64,000 bases of DNA from Erigeron canadensis. Taxonomy: Eukaryota > Streptophyta > Magnoliopsida > Asterales > Asteraceae. Location: positions 21,330,501-21,394,500 of the forward strand of contig NC_057761.1 in the NCBI RefSeq assembly GCF_010389155.1, in the 5' to 3' direction. Under the pieces are notes generated by a model. It was not told the origin of the DNA. It saw only the letters and a program-made list of their open reading frames with translations, and made no database searches. A program made the position numbers and the translations under genes. How positions within the stretch are numbered: position 1 is the first letter of the stretch; each line of letters opens with the position of its first letter. Positions 22,433-34,419 of the stretch are shown here, one piece after another.

Positions 22433-23824
22433 ATATGGTCATTATGATGGAGGGGAGTACTCTTGATTTAAAAGGTATCTCACTTGTTTTCCTTTTTGAA
22501 ACTTTTGTTCCTATGTACAGAATTACTCATTTACTTTACTTTGATCTGCACGTGCAATTTTGCACTATTTTGCCGCTATTTGTTTATTTCTTACTGAATA
22601 TTTTATCCATGTATTATAATCATGCCATGTTTTACACGGTTCTTTGATATTTTCACTCCATTCTTCAAGTTTCCAAGGCATCTGTTAGCGTTCTTTATAA
22701 AATATAAAAAGTTAAAAACTACTAAAGACCGAAAATATGTACTACTAAAGTATGGAAACTGGTTTCTATAGCCCTAAAAAAAAGATTATGGACCCTATTA
22801 AAAAACAATAGAAAGTGGAAACTCGGTTTTCACACAAAGGATAAAATCAGGTTTCTAAAAAGAATGGACACCGGTTTTCAGTTTTCACAACCCCATAATC
22901 AAAACAGGTTTCTATATCATTGAAACCGGGTTATATATCTCTTAAAAACCGGTTTCCTTTCTATTGTTGGGTTTGGATATTTAATTGCGCCTTTCAAATT
23001 ATGGGCCTTGGGCCTGCGTTTTCAGGCGCTAGAGTTGGCTCCGCCCTCGCCTTGTGCGCAGGTGCATAGGGTGCACGCCTCTAACAAATATGTAGATACT
23101 AAAATACTTTAAAAGCAATCAAATGATATCCAGAGTACTTGGTTTTGTAATAGTCAACTCGTATAATGATAGTGTATGCTTACGTATTAAACTACCAACC
23201 CCTTAGTCCTTAGATACCAGCAGAATTCGTTGTTATTGACCAGTTAGTGAACATTAACTGGAAATTGCTTCAGTATGAATGTGTGCAATCACAAGATGTG
23301 GCAAAACGGGCGGGTTGGGTAATAGTCAATTTTTTGGTTTTGACCGTCAAAACCATCAATGTTTTGTTTGGTCAAATTGAGTTGGTTTTGGTTGAACAAA
23401 AACACTTTGTATGAAATTTGTTTTAGAAAATTTAGTAAGCTAATATCTTTGAAACAGCTAATATATGAGGATTTGTGCCAAAAGATGTATTTCAGGCAAC
23501 CTTTTATATGTTTGAATTGTTCGAATCATTTGGGCTTTATATATTTTTCCCATGTAACCTTTTGGTTTTTTAAGAGGTTAGCACCAAATATGCCTCGGTA
23601 CTACATGTGACTTTTTCGTTTTTTAACAGAATAGTACTACATGTCACCAAATACTATGTGTTTTGCTTTGTATCTCTTTGGGCTTTATATAATTTTCCCC
23701 TTGTATGCTCCATCACTCAATTTGATTTTCGACTATGGTTGTGGTTCTACTTGTTTTCTACATGCTGCAAATTTTTTATCCTGCAATATACAGTGTTTGA
23801 CTTTGTTGCTATTTAGTCAATTTC

Positions 23825-24290
23825 TGTGGTATACCAGGGGTATACTGGTGGTATTTCGGTTTTCGGTCCTCCACTGGTATACCGGTATAGATTTTTGTCC
23901 AAAATTTCGGTACCGAGATTCTCGGTGAAATTTACCGAAATCGGTCAAATTTCGGTCCAAATTTCGGTGGTATACTAGTTTTTCAGATTTTTTTAAAAAT
24001 TTTTTATTAAATTATTTTTTTCCAAACTAAAAAACAACATAAGAAACAGTAAAATTTTGAAGTATTGACACTAATCTATCGAAGATTGACACTTTTAAGC
24101 TTGAATTTGATATTTAGATTGAGTATTTACTTAATATAATTCCTATTTGTGTGTATAATTGCAATCTTTTTGGTATATATATAATTATGTATAATACTTT
24201 TCATAATATTAAGATCACCGAAATACCATTGAAATAACCGATTTCAAATACATGTGTTCACCGAAACACCGAAATTTTGGTCCTTAATTA
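23825..24290. repeat. Repeat rich in TTTCGGT/ACCGAAAT motifs
   Basis: The left part has many GGTATAC and TTTCGGT motifs, and the right end has ACCGAAA in the opposite sense. This resembles a non-autonomous hAT-type element with degenerate subterminal repeats. Clean terminal repeats and a target duplication were not found. Confidence 0.5.
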
Positions 24291-26287
24291 CTTAGCTTTG
24301 TTGTGAGATTTCTAGGTAGATTAATTAACATTCTACCAGTTGTCTTGGATAAATTATCGAATTGTATTTCTGTATTACAATGTATGTTGTTGATATCTTG
24401 CTTGCTCTGTGGATACTGTCTTTGGGGCCTGAATCATTCCATTTGATATGCAGAATTTTTTTTGTCTACGTTACTTGTGCATTTCTACATTTTAACTTTT
24501 CTGTTTGCATGAGGGCATCTTATTGATCGCTAACACTTTGGGTTTCGCAGGAACTGGAAACAGCGTAGCATTAGTGCTATGTTGTGTGTAACATCAGCTG
24601 TAGCATTATTGCTATATTCTCATGCTGATCTAAAAAAAATGCCGGATGTAGTGTTATTGATGTAAACTGTCATGCTGGTGATAGGATTAGTGCTATATTG
24701 TGTGTAACATCAGCTGTTATGTACTTCAGTACTTGTATGAGTTATATTTTCTAGAAATTGAAATTGTACCTTGCAATGTACCCTAGCAGCCTTTTTGCAA
24801 TGTATTTCACTTATCTCGCGATTCTTACATGGTGGTGTTTTATATGGTCAAATTCGTATATTGTGCTGAAGACCTGTATTCGTATTCTTACATGATGGTG
24901 TTTTATATGGTCAAATTTCCTTTTGGTGACGTGGTCGAATTCTATTGGACGATGAAGAAGCAATGCTATCATCACTGTCGTTAAAAAAAAAAACAAAAAC
25001 AAAAACCTTCCATGAGCTATGTTTCCTTGTCATGCCTGTTGGCTAACTCACAGCACTTCATGTATACTTCGTCATTTACTGACCTGTATCAACAGTTTTG
25101 TGACCATTTGAACCGATTACTTATTTTACCTATACTTTTGATTGTCATATTCGGTTTACCTCAGTATCTATATATACGTGTTAGATGATGATTACCATGT
25201 GTTAATTCAAATCTTCAACATGAACCAACGTTGTCTTCTTTTCATTTAACAAAAAATAACAAAATATATGTCATATTCTAATTTTTTTTTTTAAAAAATG
25301 TAAATAGAGAGCAAAATAAATTTAAAAGAATAAAATCTTTTGTAGAAGAAGAAACCATAATAAATGTATAATTGAAAACAAAATAAATTAAATAACAACG
25401 GCCATTAAAAGACACTTTTGCTTTTACCCTCACGTGTTTAACACGTGCATACATTAACGGCCAAATAACAACGGCGTCTATGAAAAGGACCACAATTGCA
25501 AATTTTTGCCAACTTTAGGGATGCAAATTGATAACCTTTTACTTCAGGGATTAAAAGTGAGAAACGTACCAACTTTATCGACGAAAAAAAGTAATTTATT
25601 GATTAGGTAATGAATAAACATGAACAAAATACCAAAAACTAAATTAAAGTGATATAAAAAAACATATGTTTCTTTTGTTGAGAAGTTATAAGACCATGAT
25701 TTTTTTTAAAGATAAAAATGAGATGAATGACGGAAAATGATTAATTAAAATATATTTAGGTTGTATATATAATAACCCTTCTTGTGAGAGTTTTAAGGAC
25801 AGTGTATATCTTTAAAATTTAAAAAGATTTGTTTTTAATAGAAAAAGATTAATAATATATTTTAAATATAATTATCTATTTAATAAGTAAAAAAAAGGAA
25901 AAATCTAGAAGAAAACAAAAAGAGAGATATATTAATTAGGAAGGAGAATTAACCTAGCAAGAAGGATTAGTAATGCCAAGTTTACACCAACATACTTTTT
26001 TGGTTATTTATAGATAACTACTACTTAATAAAACAAATATCTTTTTTTTTTCCTCTATAACTTTTTAATTAAGCATTTGCAGGGGTTCATATCGGTCTAC
26101 GGTGTTAGAATATTGATCGAAACCTTTCTGATGATCAAACTTGATATTTCGAGAATTCGAGTCAACATTAATTTGAATTTCTTCAAATTCGATCTATTTG
26201 ATTTAAACGTTTGCTTCCGCAACATTTTTACTTTTAGCCATAAAATTAATATTTATAACTACATTGCCACTTAAAATTTATAACTAC
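24291..26287. other. Spacer with short direct repeats, no gene seen
   Basis: Two direct duplications are visible. One is a block around ATTAGTGCTAT...GTGTGTAACATCAGCTG at 24,560-24,600 and again at 24,690-24,720. The other is the phrase TTACATGGTGGTGTTTTATATGG at 24,825-24,850, repeated at 24,887-24,915. Near 25,430 there is a CACGTG-centred motif pair, also seen in a repeat at 44,330. No convincing coding region. Confidence 0.5.
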
Positions 26288-29167
26288 AGTAAACATTGCC
26301 ACATGGCCTACATGTGCATATGCTATTTCTTTGCAATTACCTTTACACACAAACTAAGAAGAAAATTCACTTGATCTCACAAGTTATATCATCCTTTACA
26401 CACAATTGTTGTACATATATAAACCGTTCACATTACGACGCCAGTTTGAAATATATGCAACTGGATTGCTAGGCTACACTACAAACGTAAAACTGATTAT
26501 TGTAAGTTATGATATTGCAAAACAACGTCATTTTGGTAACTGCTCCATGCAGTTGTTTCATTTGTCCAGATAAAATTTTCCATGAAAAACTGAACATTGT
26601 TAGTTACTCGTATAATATTACAAAATTGATTCCGTTGACTAGATCAGCTCCAACGGAAGGCTTTCCATGGCAACCTGAAATTTTATAACAAACAAACATT
26701 CAGAATATATGGTAGATAGTGAATGATGAAAACTTACAGACCAACATGTACCCATTTTCTTAAAGCTTTTGGATCAGATTTTTGCTGCACGTTATACAAT
26801 TCAGTCTGAAATGTAATGAGGAGTGTGATCTTGAACTCAATTGAGAATGGTCTGCACAAAAGATTGCAAAGTATGACGCATACACTTTAGCCGTCACCAA
26901 GGTAGATGGGAGATACTATGAAATGACTGAAAGAAAATAGATACAAAATCCTAGCTGGGTGTAGTTCAATTGTTCAAAAGTGATACAAAGTCAGGGGGAA
27001 ACAGTTAAGATCAACCTTTCCAGCAGTTTGTTGAGAACCGCTAGCGCTTTGAAAGAATAGTGAAGTAAGGCATCTTAAACTGTAGTAGGACAAATTAGTT
27101 AACAAAGGCACTTAGGATATTCTTTTGGGCATTTGGATGCGCTTTAGTGTGACCAGTTCTTTGCATTTGGGCCATTTACTTATTATTTCCTTATTGTGGC
27201 CACCCACCCAAGGCTAATAATCCAGATTTGTGAATGGCTGGTGAATTTCTCGGTTCCATAACTTTGCAGGGTTCTAGTGGAGCCCTGGCTTTGCCTGCTA
27301 GGTGAACAAAGTTGGCTCGAGTGGGATTTTCTGATTTGCTCCACAAAAATAGATAACCTTCTTTAATGAAGACGATTTCTCGTTTCACCGCTTCCAATGC
27401 CAATAGTTTCAAATGTTTAGCTGACACATAGCTTCAAAGGCTAGACAGCACAGCTATATAGCAGTAAAGATACGAAGAGCATTAAGTAACGATTCGTGGT
27501 TACAAGGTTCTAAATCTCTTATGTGTTGTTAATTTAACCACTAAGAGATCCAACGGGCAGGTTATAAGATTTAGTTAAGAAGACAAGTCAAATGGGTTGA
27601 CAAGTGCCTAAAGTTAACTAAGGCTCATGGCTTAGTTTCTATCTCTAAGAGGTCAAATGCGCTAATCAAAAGATTTTTTTTTTTCTTTATACGTTGAAAA
27701 ATAAAAAGATTTAGTTAAGACAAGAAAACTGGGTCACAAAGTGCCTAAAGTGTAATAACTATCAAGGGCTCATGGACTGACGGTCACACGGACCACACTG
27801 AAAATGGTTGCCACATGAGCACCCCACAGAAGAACTATTTACCCACTCAGACGTTGATAATTACTAATTCAAAAACAAAACAAAAATACAAATCACACAC
27901 ACATATCCGGCATGGAGAACACCATGGTTCCCTCCACCAGGCCATGACCATGGTGGTAATAGTATGGCATGACAGCATGGAGTTGAACCATGAACTATGG
28001 TGAGTGCCACATCAGATGCCCTAATAATGCATACAACATTACAACTTCCTAATTCACTTCTTTGCAAAACTTAGTGGAAATTTTTTTAGAACCACAGAAC
28101 ATGTACACATCCACCTCTATTCCTAACGGGAGTTGAACCACCTTAGGAACTGCTAGCTGTTGGTAGAAAACTTTAGAATAATATTGTATAGTTTGTGTAA
28201 TCATTATTAACACACCAATCAGTTATAGAAGAAAGCTTAAAAAAATACTCGAAAATTTTTTCAGGTTGCATGGGCCATTTCACCTGTACTAAAAATTACC
28301 CATCCAACCCGCCCAGGTTGCCACCTCTAAATTTAACTTTTAATAGACTATGAAACCGAACTAAGAAATTCAATTACATTTGTTTAAAAGATCAAGGGTT
28401 ATAATGATAATCATTTCATGCAAAATTATCAACTTACCCAGCAAACACAGTAGGGCATGTCAAAAGTCGGGAAGCATGACATAAATAGGCAGAGACATAT
28501 TACGGCAGACATCTCCATCTGCTATCTATGGAAAGGTGAAGATTTGTCACATTAAAATCAAAAGGTAAGTGCTGTATGAAAGGTTTATTAAGAAAGAGGT
28601 ATGTGCCTGAGTAGTCTGAACTGTAGATGTTTCTGTTGTTATCTTTTCCCCAACCATAATTGACTCTACACGGAGCAAGTGAATTTCAATGGAGTAAATA
28701 GGAAGCACAGATGCTTCAACTGTTAGCTCTCCCACTAAAGGATCCGATAAAAGACACTGAGTACAAATTCTACTGGATACCTTAAAGCCACCTACGTGAA
28801 GTAAAATTTGTCAGGTATAGCAATAACATGATCAACTTGACTACAAAATTAAAAATATTATAAGCGACTTAAAAACAAAATTACAAATGCAATAAAACTA
28901 AGTGATATAAGTGACTTATTTACACCCATTAAACTTACTCTCTATAGTAACTAAGTTTAATCGCAAAGCGTAAATACTAACCGGTGTCCCTTACCCAATG
29001 ACTAGAGTCCGTTATGCTCTATAAGGCCCTTTAACCACATATATCTCTTACATTTTATAAGGATGGCCCAAACTGATACTTTTAGTGGAACATCACAAAC
29101 GTAACCGTCAGTTACAAAAAAGTACATCGATATTTAGTTCAAATGTAGCGTGCAACGGTCTTCCACC

Positions 29168-29168
<1 letters not shown>

Positions 29169-29230
<62 letters not shown>
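29169..29230. repeat. ATT microsatellite, left border of the viral block
   Basis: About 20 uninterrupted ATT units. In unit 2 the same position (near 47,650) reads CATATACTG without any repeat. The tract marks the left edge of the insertion. Confidence 0.95.
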
Positions 29231-29231
<1 letters not shown>

Positions 29232-29502
29232 ATAGCCGTTATTAGTCAAAGGATACATTAATAATTAAGTAAAGATTAATTATTAAAATTTTTAATTACG
29301 TAACTAAACCTGTTAAGACACTATTTTTAAATCAAATGTCTGTCAATGATTAAACACCCAAACTACGCCAAACCCGGCTAAAATACGCCAAACTACACTA
29401 TTTTTAATTCAATTAGAGTCTTATGATTTTTTGCCATATGATGACTATTGATGGAGGTAGGACCTCTTTTAACCATTGCTTTTGTCTTGTATGATTGTGA
29501 AC

Positions 29503-29913
29503 TTATCTCTTGTCTGATGTTGTCGGAGATTCTTGCTTATCCGTAAAACGTTTGATTAACGTTTCTTCCATTTCATCAAAAATGTCTTCCAAAGGTATTT
29601 CTTCGGACTGCGGTTGAGATTCTCCAGCTAGATTATTGTCTTCAGAATTCATGGAAGTGTCGGATTTGTTCCACTTGCTATTTTGAAGGATGTCCTTTCT
29701 CAATTCTTGAATGTAGGCTTTTATAATATCCTGCTTGGACATCACATTATGTCCTTGTCTTCTTAGTTTTTCTTCAATTTGTTGAAGAAGACTTGGATTC
29801 TCCTGGCTATTGAGATATTCCATTTGCTCTTTATATGATTCAAGAGCTTTCTTGAGTTTGTCCAATGTATCTTGGGATTGTATTAATCCCGTAGTATGAT
29901 CTTTTTCTATCAT
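29503..29913 (-). CDS. Pararetroviral 3' ORF, coiled-coil protein
   Basis: Predicted 136 residues, starting six bases after the stop of the preceding viral ORF, as in a polycistronic viral transcript. The N-terminal half is rich in heptad-like Leu/Lys/Glu (LDKLKKALESYKEQMEYL) and should form a coiled coil. The C-terminal half is acidic and serine-rich. Small coiled-coil proteins that bind virions occur in caulimovirids, but I see no diagnostic motif, so the function is open. The frame is intact from ATG to stop, unlike its neighbours. Confidence 0.6.
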   Translation of the reverse strand: MIEKDHTTGLIQSQDTLDKLKKALESYKEQMEYLNSQENPSLLQQIEEKLRRQGHNVMSKQDIIKAYIQELRKDILQNSKWNKSDTSMNSEDNNLAGESQPQSEEIPLEDIFDEMEETLIKRFTDKQESPTTSDKR

Positions 29914-29919
29914 TTTTCT

Positions 29920-30767
29920 CTAAAATTTTGTCAAGAATACCCTTTGTATACAAGGGGGATTATCTTCAGGAAAATTGACTTCTGGCATCCATTTCCAAAT
30001 CCATGGGATTGAAAATTCAGTAAAGAAATGTAGCAAGGGTATGACCTCGTTAGAACTATTGTTCTTGATGATTGCATCTTTCAATTTTGGGCTAATATTA
30101 ACCCATTCGATATAAAGACTTTTATAAGGATCCGGTAGAATTTGGACGGATGGTCCATGTGTTTTCCACCAAATAATAAACCAATTTGGAATTTTGCGGT
30201 TATAAACCTTTTCACAAACTTTAAAGAACCAAGTATGTTTCCTTTGAGGATTTTTGTATAAAAAAGCTTTATGAAAGCTATCTATATAATCCCAATAATT
30301 ATATTTTACTTGGATGCGTGATTCTGCATAAGTAAATTCTTTTTCTCTTAGGGTACTAAGTTCCCATTCATCAGGTAAAATTATATGTTTTATTATTGCT
30401 TTACTAAAATTAAAAACTTTTGAGTTTGAATTTGCATAAAAGTGTTGAAATTCACATGTATCTGTAGCATTTAAAAGGGCTTCATAGTATGACCTTGGTT
30501 TGTATGATGTGGCTGCATATGATGCATTGTCTAAATACCTTGTCAAAATATTCCAGGGATCATTACCTGTTTCATAATACCTTAAAACATCTTCATGTTC
30601 TAAGGTGAATATGACCTCCTTGTAGGGAATTCAAACATATTCAGCAGCATCATCTGATTCTTCTTCTGTTGCTGCTTTGAGATATGAAGGGATATTATCC
30701 CCTTTCTTATTTTTTTAGCAATTCTATAAATTCCTCTCTGAATTCTCCATACATATCTTCTTTTGGA

Positions 30768-30802
<35 letters not shown>

Positions 30803-30931
30803 GGAAGCGAGATTTGCAGCTATTAGATGTCTCTTTCCTTGTTGTGCAATTTGGGGCCTTTTTCCATCTCTGGGTTGGCTACTTCTACCCCTTCCTGGGT
30901 AGCTTCCTCTCTCTGTTGAATGTCGGATCAT
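29920..30931 (-). pseudogene. Pararetroviral ORF2-type protein, broken
   Basis: The ORF begins with an ATG overlapping the end of the RT-RNase H frame (near 30,931). It has a serine run encoded by a GAT/ATC trinucleotide expansion at about 30,769-30,801. It then meets stops between about 30,620 and 30,710. From 30,546 the frame is open for 208 residues. Recognisable parts are YNYWDYIDSFHKAFLY, WFIIWWKTHGPSVQILPDP and FSIPWIWKWMPE; this Trp-rich pattern recurs in plant genomes next to endogenous caulimovirid polymerases. No biochemical role is established. Internal stops make it a pseudogene. Confidence 0.7.
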
Positions 30932-32334
30932 TTGGACATTTTCTGTAAAAACTCACGAGTTAGATAATCAGGGAGACTATTATCCTCCCCTTTCTTATAT
31001 AGTATCTCAAAATCAAAAGGAGCTAAGTGGGCTTGCCATCTGGCAAACATTTGTTTTGACACATCATGCTTGAAATCTTTATTAAACATAAATTTGGCAG
31101 CTTGACAATCTGTTTTAATAATAAAATGTTGATTGTATAAATCTTCTTGAAATTTTAAAACACACTTAATAATTGCGAGAATTTCTTTAGCAATAGTTGC
31201 ATAATTCTTTTGTGCGTTGTTCAATTTCCCTGAATGGAACCTAATCAAATATTCTTGTTTATTTTCATCAATTTGTTTTAAAATTCCTCCGTTTCCTATA
31301 TCAGAGGCATCTGTTTCTATAATCTTTTTCCAATTAGGATTTGCCAATGTTAAACAAGGGATACTTTTAACCCTTTGTTTAATTTTCTGGACTATTTCAG
31401 TATGCTTATCAGTCCAAGGACATGGAACTTTCTTTAGTCTATCATATAAGATAGCAGTATCTTGAGGAAGATTTTTGTAAAATGGGGAAATATAACTTAA
31501 ACTTCCCAAAAATCTTTGTAATTGAGTTTTATCTAAAATTTTATTCGGAAATTTTGTAGAAAATTCTATACTTCTATTAATAGGTATTATTTTTCCTTTC
31601 TCAATATTATGACCAAGAAATCTGATATTTGTTTGGAAAAACATCATTTTTGATTTAAAAATTACTAGACCATTATTAATGATAATTTTCTCGAATATTT
31701 GAAGACGTCTAAAATGTGTTTCAATATCTTTCGAAAATACTAAGATATCATCAATATAGACTATAATGAAATCACTATAAGGATTAAAAATGTCATTCAT
31801 AATTTTTTGAAATTCTGAGGGAGCATTTTTAAGCCCAAATGCAATAACATTCCATTCATATTGTCCAAAAGGGACATTAAAAGCAATTTTATAAGTATCA
31901 TTCTCACTAATTTGGATTTGCCAATATCCTGACTTTAAGTCCAACTTAGAAAAGATAAGTGCTTCATGTAACCTATCTAAATCTTTTTTATTAGGAATTG
32001 GATATCTAATCCATTTTAAAACTTTATTTAAGGGCTTATAATTTATAACAAGACTAGGGACACCTCTTTCTTGCTCTGCATGTTTATTAACATAAAAAAC
32101 AGTACATGACCATTGTGATTTAGAAGGTTTTATTAACCTTTTTTGTAAAAGGGTATCAATTTCTTTTTTACATAGATCAAGATATTGCGAGTTCACTTGA
32201 CAAGGCTTAGCTTTTGTAGGTATTTTACTTTCATGAAATTCATCTTCATATGGAAGATTTACAATATGCTTTTTCCTATTCCAAAATGCATTTGGATGAT
32301 CATCACAAATTTTTAGAGTAAAATGATTGGTTAA
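30928..32334 (-). pseudogene. Pararetroviral reverse transcriptase-RNase H (copy A)
   Basis: An open frame of about 470 codons, of which the last 422 follow an internal GTG-start position. RT signatures are [13 protein letters not shown] (first catalytic Asp), the fingers/palm spacing typical of Ty3-like enzymes, FGLKNAPSEFQ, and the YIDD box with its two Asp near residues 149-150 of that 422-residue frame. RNase H follows with TDAS, an AKEIL Glu, KTDC, and D405/D410 near the end (LPDYLTREF). The domain order ends at RNase H with no integrase, which is pararetroviral. The upstream junction to the protease frame is broken by a small deletion near 32,335-32,350 that copy B lacks. All catalytic residues are present, but the polyprotein is disrupted. 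Confidence 0.88.
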
Positions 32335-33752
32335 TAATTTTCTTTTAATTTGGGATTTTCTAATTTTTCTTCAATAGTGTTAATATTAATTTCTTCTTTA
32401 AGAAAGTTAACTTGCTTAATTTTTGCTATTAGTAAATCTTTTACTTCTGAGAGTGCTCTTGTAAAAGGTTGAGTAATAAATTCAAAAGTTATTGCTTTAT
32501 TATTAAAAGTTCCTGTTATTCCGTTTTTATCAACCCCTTGTATTGAGAATATCTTCTCAATAAAATGAGCGCCTAAAATCATCTGATTTGTTATATTTTT
32601 GATAAGTATAAAATTAGTTGGTATGCAAACATTTTTTTGCATATTTTAACATTTTGTAGTTTATATTTAATATTCATTTTTTCACCACTTGCTGTGCTTA
32701 ATGAATATGTAGTTTTTTGAAAATATTTAGTAGGAATTAATCTTCTTGTAGACAATTTAAATCTGCTCCACTATCAACTAGAGCTATAAATTCTTTTCTA
32801 TAATGATTGTCTATTAATAAATTAATCTTAACAAACCATTTTTTTGAAGTCACCATTTCTATTGTAGCTAAAAAATCATCTTCCTTATTTGGAATAACTT
32901 GTTTATTTTCTTTTATTATTGGATTAAGTTGTTTATTTTCTCCAATTATTTGATATTTTCCTTTTGTCTCTAAAATAGTAATTCTATTATCTAATTTATT
33001 ATTATTGTTTTTGAGATTATTTATCTCGCCTTTTAAATTATTAATCTCATGTATTAAGTCTTGTATGGAGACATTAGTAGACAAATTGTCTTTTTGTTTT
33101 TGTTTAAGTATTTTATATACGTCGGACATTGTATAAGGTTCTGAATCATTTGATGATCCTTCTCCATTATTAGATAAATGACTAATGATTTTTGATCTTA
33201 TCTCTTCATCTTGTACCATTTTTAGTACATCTAAAGTTTCACTATTTAAAACATTAATTTTTAAATCTTCAAATTGAGCTTGTATTTCATAAATTTCATA
33301 TTCTTCGTTTTTATTTTGACAACAATTATTATTGCAAGAACTTTCTTCTTCTTCAGATATAAAATCTTCTTCTTTTATACAATTTATTTCTTCTTCCGAA
33401 TCTATATTTTCAGATTCATTTTCAGTTCCTGATGAGTTTAATAAGATTCTCATTAAACCTTCTTTTAAATCTTCATCTATATGAAGATTATTAATCTTTT
33501 TCTTTACTCTGCATTTATTTGCATAATGGCCTATTTTGCCACACCTATAACATGTTTTTGGCTTATTATTATAATCTTTTTGTCTTTTATTTTTTCTCTC
33601 TTCTGTCTTTTCTCACCTTTTTATTTTGGAGTGTTTATTATAATTTCTTTTTCGTTTGTAATTTTTGTTTTTTGGAATATATTTTTCTTTTGTAGTACAT
33701 TTACATTCCATACCAAATTGGTCACAAAAACTTCCCATTTGTTTCCTTTCTA
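32331..33752 (-). pseudogene. Pararetroviral coat-protein C-terminus, linker and protease (copy A)
   Basis: Reading down the minus strand there is a basic Lys/Arg/Asn tract with an in-frame TGA at 33,615-33,613. Then comes a CCHC knuckle at about 33,555-33,514 (CYRCGKIGHYANKC). An acidic stretch with a cysteine cluster follows, then a coiled coil (LKGEINNLKNNNNKLDNRI), then the aspartic protease region with the DSG triad near 32,765 (ALVDSGADLNCL). A frame break near 32,740 separates the rest of the protease and RT-linker (32,642-32,331). The knuckle is the nucleic-acid-binding element of caulimovirid coat proteins. At least three lesions are present. Confidence 0.82.
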
Positions 33753-33756
33753 AAAA

Positions 33757-34410
33757 GGTTCAATACAGAAAAGAGTTGAAGATTTAATTAAAAATATAAA
33801 ATACAAAAATGAAATAGTAGTAAATGAAGCTACAACTAGTATTCAGCCACCTCCAGAAATCAATGATTTCAAAATAAAATCTACAACAAATGACTTAGAA
33901 AAACTATTAGCTGAAAAATTTAAAAGTTTTAATATTAATGTAATAGACAAAGATGATGATATATCGGAAGACGAATTTAATAATGAGATAAATAAATTAG
34001 AAAGGTTTTCACATAAATATTCAGATAAACCTTCTCAAAGATTATTTTATTATCCAAGGCCTACCCCACAAGATGTCCTGCATGAGGAACAAGAATATAT
34101 TGTAAATAATAGTTACAACGGTAAAAGTATTTACGAATGGAATATTGATGGTTATATTGAGAGATACATTTATAATATAGTACATAAAATGATGATGTAT
34201 TGTACAATTTGTAAAAATAATGATAGAACAGTAGCAAGTATGATAGTTGCACGCTTTACAGGTCAATTAAAAGGATGGTGGGATAATTACCTTACCATCG
34301 CAGATCAAACTCAAATACTGAATACAGTTAAAGAAGAAAATGGTACAACAAAAATGAATGTGGTCTACTCACTAGTGGTTAAGATTATAGAACACTTTAC
34401 GGGTAGATGA
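33757..34410 (+). pseudogene. Inverted pararetroviral coat-protein fragment
   Basis: Open for about 217 codons on the plus strand, opposite to the viral genes on both sides. It has an acidic N-terminal part, then FYYPRPTPQDVL, then a conserved capsid core region around IYEWNIDGYIE, CKNNDRTVASMI and FTGQLKGWWDNYLT. This last run is the hallmark of florendovirus-type and related capsid domains. It ends in a TGA at the junction with copy B. Head-to-head placement with copy A points to rearrangement at or after integration. Confidence 0.8.
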
Positions 34411-34419
34411 TCAGATAAT

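Larger units (their letters stand above)
20205..23735. repeat. Tandem duplication copy B (CXIP4 locus)
   Basis: Direct tandem repeat of copy A, starting at the shared TTCTATATATAATCC block and ending shortly after the TTGTATGCTCCAT block. It lacks the four copy-A insertions and so preserves their pre-insertion sites. It has its own foldback MITE at 21,009-21,354. Confidence 0.9.

Noticed and set aside
27191..27427. 78-codon minus-strand frame with TRANFVHLAGKARAPLEP
   Set aside because: A related frame exists in the same intron of unit 3 (57,198-57,452), but units 2 and 4 break it and no splice or family evidence was found. It is probably an old repeat inside the intron.
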